A stretch of DNA of 54,077 bases from the IMG/VR virus record IMGVR_UViG_3300046095_000185, positions 1 through 54,077 of that record. One strand, given 5' to 3'. Position numbers and translations under genes: made by a program. The notes under the pieces are model-generated. The model searched no databases, had not been told where the DNA came from, and saw nothing but the letters and a program-made list of their open reading frames with translations. Source of the DNA: a virus. Of this stretch, positions 25,039 to 32,453 are shown piece after piece; within the stretch, counting starts at the first letter, position 1, and every line of letters starts with the position of its first letter.

Positions 25039-25844
25039 TCGAATGGGTGCCAATGAGGTTGTTTAAAATCGTACATATCTCTAACGTATTGGATCACCTG
25101 TTGAGTATGTTCTCCGCTATGCTTTTCTTTCCAGCTTTGATACGGCGTGTCACCTGGATCGATATGATCAATGTTTATATGCGGAAGGAAGCATGAGTAA
25201 AATCCGGCTATATGGCATTTATGCGAATAGATAACATCGTCATAGCCGTATTTCCCAAATTGGAATAGACCGCCGCATTTGTCCAGCAACGCCGCACTAT
25301 GCATCACACAGCTTCCTATCGTATGCTTTACCTTCTCGACCACCTGCCATGGTTCACCGGGGGTATGCGGTAGCATATGCAGTTCACTTTTCCAGTCGGC
25401 TTCCGGATGGCCCGGCCACTCCCAACAGTCCTTACGCTTCAGTCCTACCTGACCGATGTTCGGATCTCGCCTTATCGCTTCTTCCATTTCATCTACCCAG
25501 CCGGCAGAGTTGATGATAATATCGTTGTCCATCTTAATGCAGTGCTCCCCGGGCCGTCGCAGCTTCCAGGCCTGGTTAATCGCCCTCGCCGTCCCGACAT
25601 TCTCGGGCATATCAATGATGCTGATGTTCGGATGCATGCCAGTTGCGTATTCGGTATCGATGATATAATTGAGTAACCATTTATAAACTTCTCGTGTGGC
25701 CTTGCAACTATTATTATCAACTACGATCAGCCTATGTTTAACCAGGTCAACGGTATCGATAATACATTCCAGAGTTTGCCGGGTCAGTTCGGTTCGTAAA
25801 TTTTCGTCGGTATCGAATACTGCGACGGCAATCATTGCGCACAT
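25035..25844 (-). CDS. Family 2-like glycosyltransferase
   Basis: 269 residues, GT-A fold. N-terminal nucleotide-binding strand (MIAVAVFDTDENLR), RLIVVDNNSC, MPENVGTARAINQAW, then the DxD-type metal site in CIKMDNDIIIN, and a later acceptor-side region with KYGYDDVIYSHKC. It transfers a sugar from a nucleotide donor. It lies between the GT4-like gene and the homing endonuclease, forming part of the sugar cassette. Donor and acceptor cannot be read from sequence. Confidence 0.82.
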   Translation of the reverse strand: MCAMIAVAVFDTDENLRTELTRQTLECIIDTVDLVKHRLIVVDNNSCKATREVYKWLLNYIIDTEYATGMHPNISIIDMPENVGTARAINQAWKLRRPGEHCIKMDNDIIINSAGWVDEMEEAIRRDPNIGQVGLKRKDCWEWPGHPEADWKSELHMLPHTPGEPWQVVEKVKHTIGSCVMHSAALLDKCGGLFQFGKYGYDDVIYSHKCHIAGFYSCFLPHINIDHIDPGDTPYQSWKEKHSGEHTQQVIQYVRDMYDFKQPHWHPFE

Positions 25845-25845
25845 A

Positions 25846-26121
25846 TTATTCGCTGTTTTTATTTGATGGAAAATTAGCTTGTACTGTCACCGACTGCTGC
25901 GCTAACCATTCATCATAATGGCGATAGAGCTTTACAAGCATCTCGACAAGGCACGGGGGGCACCAGAGATCAGCGGAATATCCCGGTTGAAACTCTTCCC
26001 TCATGACCCGCTGCATCCCTTCACGCTCATTCGCATTCAACCCCCTTACGTAAAAAGCCTTTACGTAAGTGTCGTAATGATGTCTATTATCATCGAGGAA
26101 CTTTTTGTTTTCTGGCTTCAT
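25846..26121 (-). CDS. Small conserved protein with a CPPC motif
   Basis: 91 residues, helical, with WCPPCLVEMLVKLYRHY in the centre and a charged N-terminus (MKPENKKFLDDNRHHYD). The Cys pair might bind metal or form a disulfide. Its start overlaps the upstream gene by ATGA, and one base separates it from the glycosyltransferase downstream. It matches small conserved proteins near phage glycosyltransferases that I know only as unnamed; no function is claimed. Confidence 0.65.
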   Translation of the reverse strand: MKPENKKFLDDNRHHYDTYVKAFYVRGLNANEREGMQRVMREEFQPGYSADLWCPPCLVEMLVKLYRHYDEWLAQQSVTVQANFPSNKNSE

Positions 26122-26336
26122 CTGAATAACCTATTTATTCTATAGACCAATGTCTGCCAGGATGATCTATATGTAACCTTCCAATTCGCCACCAACTCAA
26201 CCTCGTTAGCTGGTAACCCCATCCCTATTGAATAGCCGTTCATAAAATCCCTCCACGCAAAGCCGGTTGACCCGTTATGGTTAAGCTGCCAAATGTTTGT
26301 TGGTTTAAACCAAATCCTTTTTACTTTCATACTCAA
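26118..26336 (-). CDS. Small hypothetical protein in the sugar cassette
   Basis: 72 residues, rich in Trp and basic residues (VKRIWFKPTNIWQLNHNGSTGFAW). It overlaps the end of the GT4-like gene by 32 bases (to the ATG at 26336; Met3 at 26330 is an alternative) and the next gene by ATGA. No motif is recognised. The tight overlaps at both ends support a real, co-translated gene. Confidence 0.55.
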   Translation of the reverse strand: MSMKVKRIWFKPTNIWQLNHNGSTGFAWRDFMNGYSIGMGLPANEVELVANWKVTYRSSWQTLVYRINRLFR

Positions 26337-27312
26337 ATATTTGCTTCCTCATGTTATTAATCTTGTTGAAATTGTAGTGCTCGGCACAGTACTCCGCCAA
26401 CTGCTGCCCCGCTTCTTTCTGTCGCTTCCTGCTTTCCGCCAGACGCTTAATGTATTTTACCCAGTCGCCGGCATGCTTTGCATACAACACAGGCATATCG
26501 AGGTAAGGATGAACCTCAGAACAGATCACCGGCACCCCCAGGTTGGCCGCTTCCAGTATTTTGAGTGGCGATTTACATCTATTGAACTTGGAATTGATCA
26601 ACGGCACAAGGCAGATGTCGGCATGCGCATATGCCGCGTAATACTCCGTAACCTTCGTAGCGCCAATCAGCTTATATTGATGTTTCAGGTTCGCCGTGTA
26701 GTCATGGGCCATCTCGTGCCACTCTGCATTATCTTCAGCGTATCCCGCCATAATCATTTTGATCTTACCGGCTATCGGCCCCAGTTTATCGAGCGGTGTT
26801 TTCAATAGGGCAATATCAGCCTTGTGTGTATCGCTTCCTTGCCAGAACAACCGGGTGAGATAATAAGGCTCTCGCTCAATATCGAACTGTCCAGCCTTTG
26901 GTATCGCGTTGGGGCATACGTGAACGTTCGGGTTATGTACGGCTACTTCTTCGGCAAGGCGGGAATGGGTGACCAGGATAACGTCGGCATCTTTGATCTG
27001 CTGTATTTGTTTACCCGCAAACCCGATAGCCTGGTAGTGCTGATATAATACGTGATGCTCGTCGAGCTGCCAAAAATCGTCGAGATCAACACATATCTTG
27101 AAGTCGTATTTATTCCGTAACTCCTTAATAATGGGCAAGGCATGATCAGGCAGGATGCGGTTGTACATGAACAGATCGCAACCCTTTTCGAAATCCTCGA
27201 CCGTCAGGTTGTTGGTGACATAAACATCAATGTCCTTCATTAACATGAGTGGCATGATGATGCGGTGATATGATGGCCCGCTGTTGCCGTTGACATAAGC
27301 GATTATGCGCAT
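26305..27312 (-). CDS. Family 4-like glycosyltransferase
   Basis: 335 residues, GT-B fold. Start MRIIAYVNGNSGPSYHRI, typical of small GT4-like enzymes. The second half contains NVHVCPNAIPKAG, RLFWQGSDTHKADI and a donor-site motif KSPLKILEAANLGVPVICSE with the conserved E-x7-like spacing of GT4 enzymes. It is the first gene of the sugar cassette, 4 bases after a homing endonuclease. The substrate is unknown. Confidence 0.83.
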   Translation of the reverse strand: MRIIAYVNGNSGPSYHRIIMPLMLMKDIDVYVTNNLTVEDFEKGCDLFMYNRILPDHALPIIKELRNKYDFKICVDLDDFWQLDEHHVLYQHYQAIGFAGKQIQQIKDADVILVTHSRLAEEVAVHNPNVHVCPNAIPKAGQFDIEREPYYLTRLFWQGSDTHKADIALLKTPLDKLGPIAGKIKMIMAGYAEDNAEWHEMAHDYTANLKHQYKLIGATKVTEYYAAYAHADICLVPLINSKFNRCKSPLKILEAANLGVPVICSEVHPYLDMPVLYAKHAGDWVKYIKRLAESRKRQKEAGQQLAEYCAEHYNFNKINNMRKQIFEYESKKDLV

Positions 27313-27315
27313 AGG

Positions 27316-27798
27316 CTAATAGTTTGCGAACTCTCCATGAAGTTCGATTGCAGCTTTTTTATATGCTTGGTGTGCCTGTTCGGGCGAATTGTAATATCCC
27401 AAATAAATTCGCTTCCCATTATGCCTGATTGATGCGAACCATTTCTTATCCCTCTTATGAAATGCTGCGCCTTTTAATCCTGTCTTACTATGTTTTGTTG
27501 CGCTTACATTGTATTGGTTCTCGCTTGGGGTTGCTAGTCGCAGGTTTTCTATTTTATTATTATCCTTTACTTCGTCAATGTGATCAATTTCATAACCTTT
27601 GGGAATGTCGCCATAATGAAACATCCATATTACACGATGCTCCATATGATATTTTTTGTAAAGCGTAAGCACTCTGTACCCGGACTCCCTCAATGTACCC
27701 ACCCTATCCCCAATGCGGATGCAGGGCGCAGTCTTTTTCTTCCAAAACAGCTTACCATCATAGTATTCAAAAACATCATTTAGCATTTCTTTTGTCAT
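27316..27798 (-). CDS. HNH homing endonuclease with AP2 DNA-binding domain (2)
   Basis: 160 residues. HNH core MEHRVIWMFHYGDIPKGYEIDHIDEVKDN...NLRLAT; AP2-like region GLKGAAFHKRDKKW...YYNSPEQAHQAYKKAA. The whole protein parallels 20509-20997, down to the last residues LHGEFA-Y, so the two copies are recent relatives. It sits between a small membrane protein and the first glycosyltransferase without breaking either. Confidence 0.92.
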   Translation of the reverse strand: MTKEMLNDVFEYYDGKLFWKKKTAPCIRIGDRVGTLRESGYRVLTLYKKYHMEHRVIWMFHYGDIPKGYEIDHIDEVKDNNKIENLRLATPSENQYNVSATKHSKTGLKGAAFHKRDKKWFASIRHNGKRIYLGYYNSPEQAHQAYKKAAIELHGEFANY

Positions 27799-27807
27799 AT
27801 ACTATTT

Positions 27808-28131
27808 TTAAAGCCAGCGCATACGCACTTCAGAATAGAGAGCCGCGAATGTCATTCCAATTGGCATATATGCGATGCCCCAAAAACCAATAGACCAGCA
27901 GCCAAGTATCAATGAAAACCAACCGCAAAGGCAGGTTACGCAATTGAAGGGTTTAACCACACCCCACTTTAACACGTACACCCAAACGAATGCGCATGAG
28001 AATGCAAGAATTATTATCTCGATGCTGTTTAGGTGGATAGCCGGTAGATTAACGTATTTGAATAACATCACGATGCCGACTATAACAGCCAGCATGATGA
28101 TCCATTGTACAATTGCACCTAATATCTTCAT
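27808..28131 (-). CDS. Membrane protein with four hydrophobic segments
   Basis: 107 residues with hydrophobic stretches at about 3-24, 36-55, 66-82 and 83-98, and a CVTCLC motif between the second and third. Its start overlaps the stop of the sigma-like gene by ATGA. The role is unknown; it may be an inner-membrane partner of the sugar cassette or an accessory host-interaction protein. Confidence 0.65.
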   Translation of the reverse strand: MKILGAIVQWIIMLAVIVGIVMLFKYVNLPAIHLNSIEIIILAFSCAFVWVYVLKWGVVKPFNCVTCLCGWFSLILGCWSIGFWGIAYMPIGMTFAALYSEVRMRWL

Positions 28132-28640
28132 CGTAAAACCTTTTCTTTTATTATCTCAATTGATTTCTTAACGGTCTTGTATGCGCTGCTGTAGGGTATC
28201 ATCGTATCCTTTTCGATCGCCCGGTAGTTGCCATGCTTCATGTATAATCGAATGATACCCTTGTTGTACCAGTACAGGTTATCCACTTCCTTCAACGCCT
28301 TGTCCTCTATTTCTTCCCTGGTCAATCGCTCCTCGAAGTCTTGATCTTCGCCCGCCGTGAACCTGTCCACCAATTCGGCTACCTGCTGCCGGTATCGCTT
28401 ATAAAATAAACTGGTCTTTGACTGGATTAGGTTAAGTATTATCCGCACCGTGTAGAACTTCAAGCCGTTAGGGCCTGACTCATGTATGCTCACCAGCTTC
28501 CTTTCATCCGTCTCCAATAGTATCAATACTACCTCTGCCCGCAGGTCATCACGCAGATGCTCAGGCTCCATCTTAGCAATGCAATCGTTGAACTCCTTGC
28601 TATTATATAACTCGGTAACGATTTCATTTCTGGTCGCCAC
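28128..28640 (-). CDS. Sigma-70-like protein (third sigma-type factor)
   Basis: 170 residues. The N-terminal half has a region-2-like pattern (LRDDLRAEVVLILLE, then FYTVRIILNLIQSKTSLFYKRYR), and the C-terminal 45 residues form a region-4-like HTH (NYRAIEKDTMIPYSSAYKTVKKSIEIIKEK). It follows the small terminase candidate by one base, suggesting late-phase expression. It may direct RNA polymerase to structural promoters. The resemblance is weaker than for the two ECF factors, so a different DNA-binding role is possible. Confidence 0.6.
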   Translation of the reverse strand: MATRNEIVTELYNSKEFNDCIAKMEPEHLRDDLRAEVVLILLETDERKLVSIHESGPNGLKFYTVRIILNLIQSKTSLFYKRYRQQVAELVDRFTAGEDQDFEERLTREEIEDKALKEVDNLYWYNKGIIRLYMKHGNYRAIEKDTMIPYSSAYKTVKKSIEIIKEKVLR

Positions 28641-28641
28641 A

Positions 28642-28974
28642 CTATTTATTCAGGTTTAATGTGATATCGAATTTGGTTTCGATAGGTCCGCCGTCGGGGC
28701 CTGAAAGTTCGTGCCGTTCTTTTACCTTGCCATAGGCGCGCTCTAAAAGAACTTCGGCAGCTCTAACATCGCCTTTAGTTGCCTTAGCTCTTAGGGCCAT
28801 TAGAATAACTTGGGCTGCGGTTTTGCCATCCTTTTCCTCACCCAATACTTCAGCGAGCAATTCATCTATAGCAGGAATTTTTTTTGGCCTCCCTTTCGGG
28901 TTTCCTGATTGGCCTGGCTTAAATCGCGTGTGTTTTGGCGGCTTGTTTTTTCCTGTTTCTTCCCTGCTTTTCAT
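28642..28974 (-). CDS. Small terminase subunit candidate (DUF5681-type)
   Basis: 110 residues. The N-terminal FKPGQSGNPKGRPKK motif is the hallmark of DUF5681 proteins, often found just upstream of phage terminase genes and basic enough to bind DNA. The C-terminal part ends in an acidic, beta-type tail. It is about 6.4 kb upstream of the large subunit, which is unusual and explained by the sugar cassette between them. The terminase role is inferred. Confidence 0.6.
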   Translation of the reverse strand: MKSREETGKNKPPKHTRFKPGQSGNPKGRPKKIPAIDELLAEVLGEEKDGKTAAQVILMALRAKATKGDVRAAEVLLERAYGKVKERHELSGPDGGPIETKFDITLNLNK

Positions 28975-28995
28975 AATCTGATTTCTATTATTATA

Positions 28996-29802
28996 TTACC
29001 TTGAATTATTCAATGCCAAATAATCCATATCTATCTCATTATTAGATAGATATAAGCCTTCTGGCCTGAACTCTAAAAGGTCTTTTTTTATATAAAATTT
29101 TTTATTATACTTTCTCATTATTGCAACTGAATCAACCAGGAACTTGGGCCAATCGAATTTTTCTTCATGCTTTTTAAAGTGATTTAACTTACCGATTTTA
29201 TAAGCATCGACGTACGAATTGGTAATTTCCATGATTTCTAAAGACTGATCGGGGAATATTACCGGCTCCATACTCGCCCAGGTCCTGATACCGTTTTCGT
29301 GCAATACTTTTAATGCCTCAAATCGTTCTTCAGGTATTGCCGCGCCTTTCTCCCACTTAATGGAATCTTTTAAGCTACTGAATGTTAAAGATGCGCCAAC
29401 TTGGATATTATCACCGAATGCTTTGATTATATCGATGTCCTCAAGAATTCGCAATCCCCCTTTTGACAAAATCGATACTGGTATATTGTGATCAAGTAAT
29501 ATCTGCAATACCCTACCGGTAAGTTTTGTCTTGTGGTTGAAAGAACTGTACGGATCAGTAAGGAATGACAGGAAAACCTGCTTGTCTGAATTTCTGTATT
29601 TCCTGGCTGATGCGGTTACCTCTTTAATCAACGCGCTTTCTTCTTTAATATAAACATCCGAATGCACATACCCGGCATTAAACCGTTTCATCATCTTTGG
29701 TACATAACAATAGACACACCCATGATCACATCCTTTTATGTAATTAAGAGCTAATGGGGAGTACTCTCTTGCTGCGCCTTTCGGCTCGTAAATTGCTGAC
29801 AT
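28996..29802 (-). CDS. Radical SAM protein, spore photoproduct lyase-like
   Basis: 268 residues. The Cys cluster CDHGCVYC at residues 25-32 (C-x3-C-x2-C) binds the iron-sulfur cluster; FLSFLTDPYSSF, ILSKGGLRILED and TWASMEPVIFPDQS follow as in the small SPL-like radical SAM family. Such proteins use SAM radicals on nucleic acid or peptide substrates. It is encoded 12 bases after the ParB-methyltransferase gene, so the two are probably co-expressed and may act on the same DNA. The substrate is not known. Confidence 0.82.
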   Translation of the reverse strand: MSAIYEPKGAAREYSPLALNYIKGCDHGCVYCYVPKMMKRFNAGYVHSDVYIKEESALIKEVTASARKYRNSDKQVFLSFLTDPYSSFNHKTKLTGRVLQILLDHNIPVSILSKGGLRILEDIDIIKAFGDNIQVGASLTFSSLKDSIKWEKGAAIPEERFEALKVLHENGIRTWASMEPVIFPDQSLEIMEITNSYVDAYKIGKLNHFKKHEEKFDWPKFLVDSVAIMRKYNKKFYIKKDLLEFRPEGLYLSNNEIDMDYLALNNSR

Positions 29803-29814
29803 AATAATATTGTT

Positions 29815-30939
29815 TTAGTCATCCAATTTACTGACTTCCAGCGACTTGTGCAAATAATTATCCCCATTTCTTTTTATCTCGGTTTCTGGATATTTCTTTA
29901 AGAAACGATCGACAATAGCATAACAATACTTAGGCTCCAATTCTTGCATGTAACACCTTCTATTAAGTTGTTCGCACGCCATCATAGTACTACCCGAGTG
30001 ACCAAATAGATCAAGGACAATGTTTCCTGTATCCGTGTAATGCTGAATGAACGTTGCTGGTAATTCGATTTTTTTAGCCATAGGCATCTCTTTTCTACCA
30101 GCCCTGTCTGTAGCAACCTGAATGAGCGTAGAAAAGCCGTCATTCAGGTTATTGATTTTACGGGTACCGAATTTTACTATAAGGGTATGCCGCTGCATTG
30201 ACCTGGTATTGGAAATAAGGTTTGGAATTCTGAAATCATGCACGTAGAAATGGCTGAACCTCTCATAATCGTTTGCGGCCAACCGGACTGCTTGCTTGTC
30301 TCCACAAATCCAAAAACCAAAACCTTTTGAATGAATAATCGAATTTGAGTATGCTTGCCTTAATAGCTCCCATGACATAGAGAAATCCGGATCAGTAAAC
30401 ACCATATCCGCAATCGCTCCATCCATTAACTTCTCCGTCTGGTCGGCATCCGTACTGTCTCCGCATAATAGTCGATGATTGCCTATCTGGAATAAATCAC
30501 CAAGTGCAATATCCGTGACAATACTGTCGGCGAAATCATACTCATCTTCCTCGATCTCTTCTTTTGCGGGTTCAAAATCTGGGAGGTCCAGCCCCCAACT
30601 TTCAAGCTGGTTTGCTTCCCAGTCATCTGTAAGCGTTTCCCAATCCCATTCCCCGTAGCCGATGTTATCTTTAATTATAAATTCTCTTTTTTGATCTTCT
30701 GTTAATTCGTCTGCCTTCTTTACCCACGCATCGGGGATTTCGTCATAGCCAATTTCTTCAAGTGCTTTCAGGCGCATATTACCGCCTAATGTTGTGTTGT
30801 TTTCATCAATAACCATTGGCCGTAATTCCAACATCTTCGGAAAATCCTTTATAGATTGAACTAGTTTTTTAAACTTTTCATCTTTAATCACCCGTGGGTT
30901 CCTTGGGTTTGGCTTTATTTCCGATAGTTTTATAGGCAT
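29815..30939 (-). CDS. ParB-like/DNA methyltransferase fusion with altered catalytic motif
   Basis: 374 residues. The N-terminal ParB/Srx-like domain lies at about 5-110 (PNPRNPRVIKD, LGGNMRLKALEEIG). The methyltransferase part is in the DNA N4/N6 beta-class layout: motif IV region GAIADMVFTDPDFSMS with DPDF at 183-186 in place of the usual DPPY/F, then motif I LDLFGHSGST at 309-318 and ELEPKYC. The central region is shorter than in typical ParB-methylases. It would modify DNA bases, but the changed motif raises doubt about normal adenine or cytosine methylation. A terminator ends just before its start. Confidence 0.8.
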   Translation of the reverse strand: MPIKLSEIKPNPRNPRVIKDEKFKKLVQSIKDFPKMLELRPMVIDENNTTLGGNMRLKALEEIGYDEIPDAWVKKADELTEDQKREFIIKDNIGYGEWDWETLTDDWEANQLESWGLDLPDFEPAKEEIEEDEYDFADSIVTDIALGDLFQIGNHRLLCGDSTDADQTEKLMDGAIADMVFTDPDFSMSWELLRQAYSNSIIHSKGFGFWICGDKQAVRLAANDYERFSHFYVHDFRIPNLISNTRSMQRHTLIVKFGTRKINNLNDGFSTLIQVATDRAGRKEMPMAKKIELPATFIQHYTDTGNIVLDLFGHSGSTMMACEQLNRRCYMQELEPKYCYAIVDRFLKKYPETEIKRNGDNYLHKSLEVSKLDD

Positions 30940-30940
30940 A

Positions 30941-30966
30941 AAAAAACCGCAACCGATTGATTGCGG
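30941..30966 (-). terminator. Terminator upstream of the ParB-methyltransferase gene
   Basis: Leftward strand CCGCAA / TTGCGG with an 8-base loop, then TTTTTT, ending 1 base before the ATG at 30939. It separates the LuxR-type regulator unit from the methyltransferase/radical SAM/terminase unit. Confidence 0.85.
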
Positions 30967-31006
30967 AATAAAGTTATGTCTATGTTTCGTTTAGTGGCTC
31001 CTATCT

Positions 31007-31246
31007 TTAGATAGTTTCACGTGGAGCGAGGGTGTCCAGTAGTGCCAGTTGTACCCGGTTCTTGCAATTGTACTTTCGCAATAGGCGGTGAATGCGATCT
31101 TTAACAGCGACTTCCGAAATATGGATCTCATCTGCAATTTCCTTATTTGCCTTGCCTTCTCGTATCAACTCGATTATATATTTCTCATCAGTTTGGTTTC
31201 TCATCAGTTTTGGTTTTATTTTAATTTCTCCCACATCTTCCTCCAC
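31007..31246 (-). CDS. LuxR-type HTH regulator
   Basis: 79 residues; the C-terminal two thirds are a GerE/LuxR helix-turn-helix: IIELIREGKANKEIADEIHISEVAVKDRIHRLLRKY, with the recognition helix around EVAVKDRIHRLL. There is no sensor domain. It probably regulates phage or host promoters. It lies at the end of a regulatory block with two ECF sigma factors, followed at 30947 by a terminator. Confidence 0.82.
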   Translation of the reverse strand: MEEDVGEIKIKPKLMRNQTDEKYIIELIREGKANKEIADEIHISEVAVKDRIHRLLRKYNCKNRVQLALLDTLAPRETI

Positions 31247-31259
31247 CCCTCTTTAGTGA

Positions 31260-31598
31260 TTACCGCATAGCCGTTGATGTTTCATCCAACCATTCGTGCT
31301 GAAGTACAATATCGCATTTAAACAGGTCAGCCAATTGATTTGCGGTCATATATCTTACCATGTAATTGCCGCCTATGGTCTGCCATTTAACAATAAATAA
31401 CCTGGGTGGCGTGGTAGCTACAGGCAGCCGGCTTGACGCCTGCACCCATTCCGCACCTTGTTGTTTAATTGATGGTACATACATTTCACGCACATTACAA
31501 TGGCTTTCCCCATCATGTGAGGTGTAGCTTCCTACTGCCCTCTGGTCATTTTCTGCGCATGGAGTAAAGACAAGTTCGTACGGGTATTTCTTTTCCAT
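31260..31598 (-). CDS. DUF551-like protein
   Basis: 112 residues. The phrase EWVQASSRLPVATTPPRLFIVKW resembles the conserved W-x-x-A/V-S-E-R-LP core of DUF551 proteins common in phages, with a C-terminal aromatic/Glu segment (LQHEWLDE). Function in that family is unknown. It is closely packed with neighbours. Confidence 0.6.
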   Translation of the reverse strand: MEKKYPYELVFTPCAENDQRAVGSYTSHDGESHCNVREMYVPSIKQQGAEWVQASSRLPVATTPPRLFIVKWQTIGGNYMVRYMTANQLADLFKCDIVLQHEWLDETSTAMR

Positions 31599-31601
31599 TA
31601 T

Positions 31602-31829
31602 TTATTGGTTAATTATTACTTGATACATTTGCATCCGTATTACTACTGCCCATTCTGGCACTTCGAAAACGTCAGACAGCTCCTTTATTCTTTTTTCTTC
31701 AATAAGGCTTAATCTTTTTTCAACCTCAACTTTAAATATTTCAAATGGCATAAGTAAAGCACAGGCAAAAGCATTAGCCTCTTCCTCCTGCTTCAATTCT
31801 TTTTTGCTGTACCACTTGTTCATACTCAT
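31602..31829 (-). CDS. ImmA/IrrE-like metallopeptidase fragment (no HExxH)
   Basis: 75 residues. EEANAFACALLMPFEIF and a later SDVFEVPEWAVVIRMQMY match the C-terminal half of ImmA/IrrE proteases (EANxFAxxLLMP, then the V-S-xxAVxxR-like region). The catalytic HExxH helix that normally precedes this is absent from this gene. It may be a remnant or a stand-alone partner that binds without cutting. It overlaps the upstream gene by ATGA. Confidence 0.6.
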   Translation of the reverse strand: MSMNKWYSKKELKQEEEANAFACALLMPFEIFKVEVEKRLSLIEEKRIKELSDVFEVPEWAVVIRMQMYQVIINQ

Positions 31830-32134
31830 TCTCCATCTTTTAACTGGTTAGTGGTTTTTTGTAGCCTATCAATTTCGGCTGCTATTAAAGCCCCGGCCTT
31901 TACTAACTCCCTAACCCTATCATCCGATGGCTTCCATGCTCTGGAATCCCAGGGGAACAAGTGAGTCCTCTTGAACCCTTTCACTTTATTTGCTTCAGGC
32001 GGGCACGCATATGCTGCTGCCGCAAAAGCCAATTGCCCATAATCATTTTGTTCTTTATCATGTGTTGCCGTGTACCCTTCTTCGTCTATCTGGCGCTTTC
32101 TTTCTTCGGCAATTAATTCGATTCCTGTTTTCAT
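31826..32134 (-). CDS. Conserved phage protein (ERxRQIDEEGY...LVKAGALI type)
   Basis: 102 residues of a widespread phage family: IAEERKRQIDEEGYTATHD, GQLAFAAAAYA, LFPWDSRAWKPSDDRVRELVKAGALIAAEIDRL. The helical layout and acidic residues recall MazG-like nucleotide pyrophosphohydrolases, but no activity is established to my knowledge. Tight overlaps at both ends indicate cotranscription. Confidence 0.75.
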   Translation of the reverse strand: MKTGIELIAEERKRQIDEEGYTATHDKEQNDYGQLAFAAAAYACPPEANKVKGFKRTHLFPWDSRAWKPSDDRVRELVKAGALIAAEIDRLQKTTNQLKDGE

Positions 32135-32238
32135 TTTCTATCTTTTAAAAAATCATTAATAGTTTTTTCTTCATCGTACTCTCGGCTACCTGATTTGTAG
32201 CCGACCATAAATCCAATGCAATAAATAATAGCTAACAT
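32131..32238 (-). CDS. Possible 35-residue membrane protein
   Basis: ATG at 32238 to TGA at 32131, ending in an ATGA overlap with the next gene. It starts MLAIIYCIGFMVGYKSGS (a short hydrophobic segment) followed by a charged tail. It overlaps the end of the 32186-32386 frame by 53 bases in another frame, so one of the two may be wrong or a frameshift may join them. Confidence 0.4.
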   Translation of the reverse strand: MLAIIYCIGFMVGYKSGSREYDEEKTINDFLKDRK

Positions 32239-32386
32239 CAGTAATTGCTATCGCAGCCATGAATCCCTGCATAAAATGCTGATTTTGCTTTTGATACTCA
32301 ACGGTATTTTTTTTCCTTTTGCCGGTTTTCGCATAATCATTAGCGAGTTTTTCGCCGTACTTAATTATATTTTCAAGTTCTTTCAT
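32186..32386 (-). CDS. Small hypothetical protein
   Basis: 66 residues: Lys-rich helical N-terminus (KELENIIKYGEKLANDYAKTGKRKK) and a hydrophobic C-terminal part (MQGFMAAIAITDVSYYLLHW). It sits between an ECF sigma gene and small phage genes. No family is recognised. The overlap with 32131-32238 leaves its C-terminus doubtful. Confidence 0.45.
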   Translation of the reverse strand: MKELENIIKYGEKLANDYAKTGKRKKNTVEYQKQNQHFMQGFMAAIAITDVSYYLLHWIYGRLQIR

Positions 32387-32404
32387 AAAATCAGGTTTAA
32401 AGTT

Positions 32405-32427
32405 GCCCCAGACTGGAAAGCCGGGGC
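32405..32427 (-). terminator. Hairpin after the ECF sigma gene (weak)
   Basis: GCCCC / GGGGC stem around a 13-base interior, similar in sequence to the stronger hairpin at 34447-34474 (both GCCCC-AGA...CCGGGGC on the plus strand). No strong T run follows. It lies between the sigma stop (32454) and the next ATG (32386). Confidence 0.45.
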
Positions 32428-32453
32428 GTTACATTATGATCTAGTTTTCCAAC

